From an uncultured Ruminococcus sp. (GTDB taxonomy: Bacteria > Bacillota > Clostridia > Oscillospirales > Acutalibacteraceae), in assembly GCA_902773245.1 (NCBI GenBank), contig CACYDY010000317.1, positions 1 through 6,700 of the forward strand: a stretch of 6,700 bases of DNA. The letters are read 5' to 3'. A program made the position numbers and the translations under genes. Below are positions 6,604 to 6,700 of the stretch, one piece after another. Each line of letters opens with the position of its first letter. Within the stretch, counting starts at the first letter, position 1. Under the pieces are notes generated by a model. That model made no database searches and was not told where the DNA came from. It worked only from the letters and a program-made list of their open reading frames with translations.

Positions 6604-6648
6604 ATGCGGGCGGGCGGCCACACGGCCGCAGGTAATGCCGCCTTGCAT
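6604..6648. repeat. GC-rich nested hairpin element
   Basis: The inner stem GCGGCC (6614-6619) pairs with GGCCGC (6624-6629) around ACAC. Outside it, GGCGG (6609-6613) can pair with CCGCC (6638-6642), and ATGC (6604-6607) with GCAT (6645-6648), with small bulges and an unpaired AGGTAATG. It lies just upstream of the phosphatase promoter and is far richer in GC than the surrounding bases. Like the element at 1-50 it has no T-tract. A dispersed intergenic repeat is the likeliest reading, but a single copy cannot prove it. Confidence 0.45.
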
Positions 6649-6700
6649 TTTGTAACAACAAATAGACTTCCGCTCGGAAACTGCCTACTAAAAATATACA

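Noticed and set aside
6537..6623. N-terminal extension of the phosphatase to GTG 6623
   Set aside because: It would translate part of the GC-rich element and the -35 and -10 boxes, and precedes the predicted transcription start.
1..6700. CRISPR arrays, tRNA or rRNA genes, transposases, integrases, phage genes
   Set aside because: No regularly spaced repeats, no tRNA or rRNA-like stretches and no mobile-element proteins are seen; the bases are nearly filled by five conventional genes.

Overview
The window looks like a chromosomal segment of an anaerobic, low-to-medium GC Firmicute, most likely a Clostridia member of the Ruminococcus/Oscillospiraceae type. The clues are strong GGAGG ribosome binding sites, frequent TTG and GTG starts, sigma-A-type promoters with TG-extended -10 boxes, a reduced SufC-SufB-like iron-sulfur module, and GC-rich intergenic hairpin elements in otherwise AT-leaning DNA. 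The genus is inferred from these features and was not tested by a search.

Layout: 1-50 is a GC-rich double-hairpin element. A short leader with an 11-bp terminator-like hairpin (114-147) precedes two overlapping forward genes (176-1903 and 1903-3657) that encode the halves of a heterodimeric ABC exporter. A 184-base gap carries one good and one weaker promoter candidate and leads to sufC (3842-4543) and a short sufB-like gene (4545-5462), also forward. A strong hairpin (5475-5508) ends this unit and also serves the converging reverse-strand gene, a membrane-anchored PP2C-type protein phosphatase (6536-5511). That gene's promoter is at 6596-6568. The right end (6604-6648) is a second GC-rich nested hairpin element. 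In 6649-6700 I see no gene.

Function: the two exporter halves show complementary defects. The first has Asp for the catalytic Glu and Gln for the H-loop His. The second has a degenerate signature, LSQGQ. Together they should form one competent and one inactive ATP site, as in the TM287/288, BmrCD and LmrCD class. SufC and the SufB-like protein have every motif expected of a minimal iron-sulfur scaffold (the SufBC, or SMS/SmsCB, type). No cysteine desulfurase, SufU or SufD is present in the window. The phosphatase has a complete catalytic domain and a single C-terminal membrane helix, with no kinase partner in view. The three units appear functionally independent.

Novelty: I find no clear new system. 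The points most worth a second look are the reduced SUF module with its conserved-looking cysteines, the hairpin lying between any exporter promoter and its ribosome binding site, and the two GC-rich intergenic elements.
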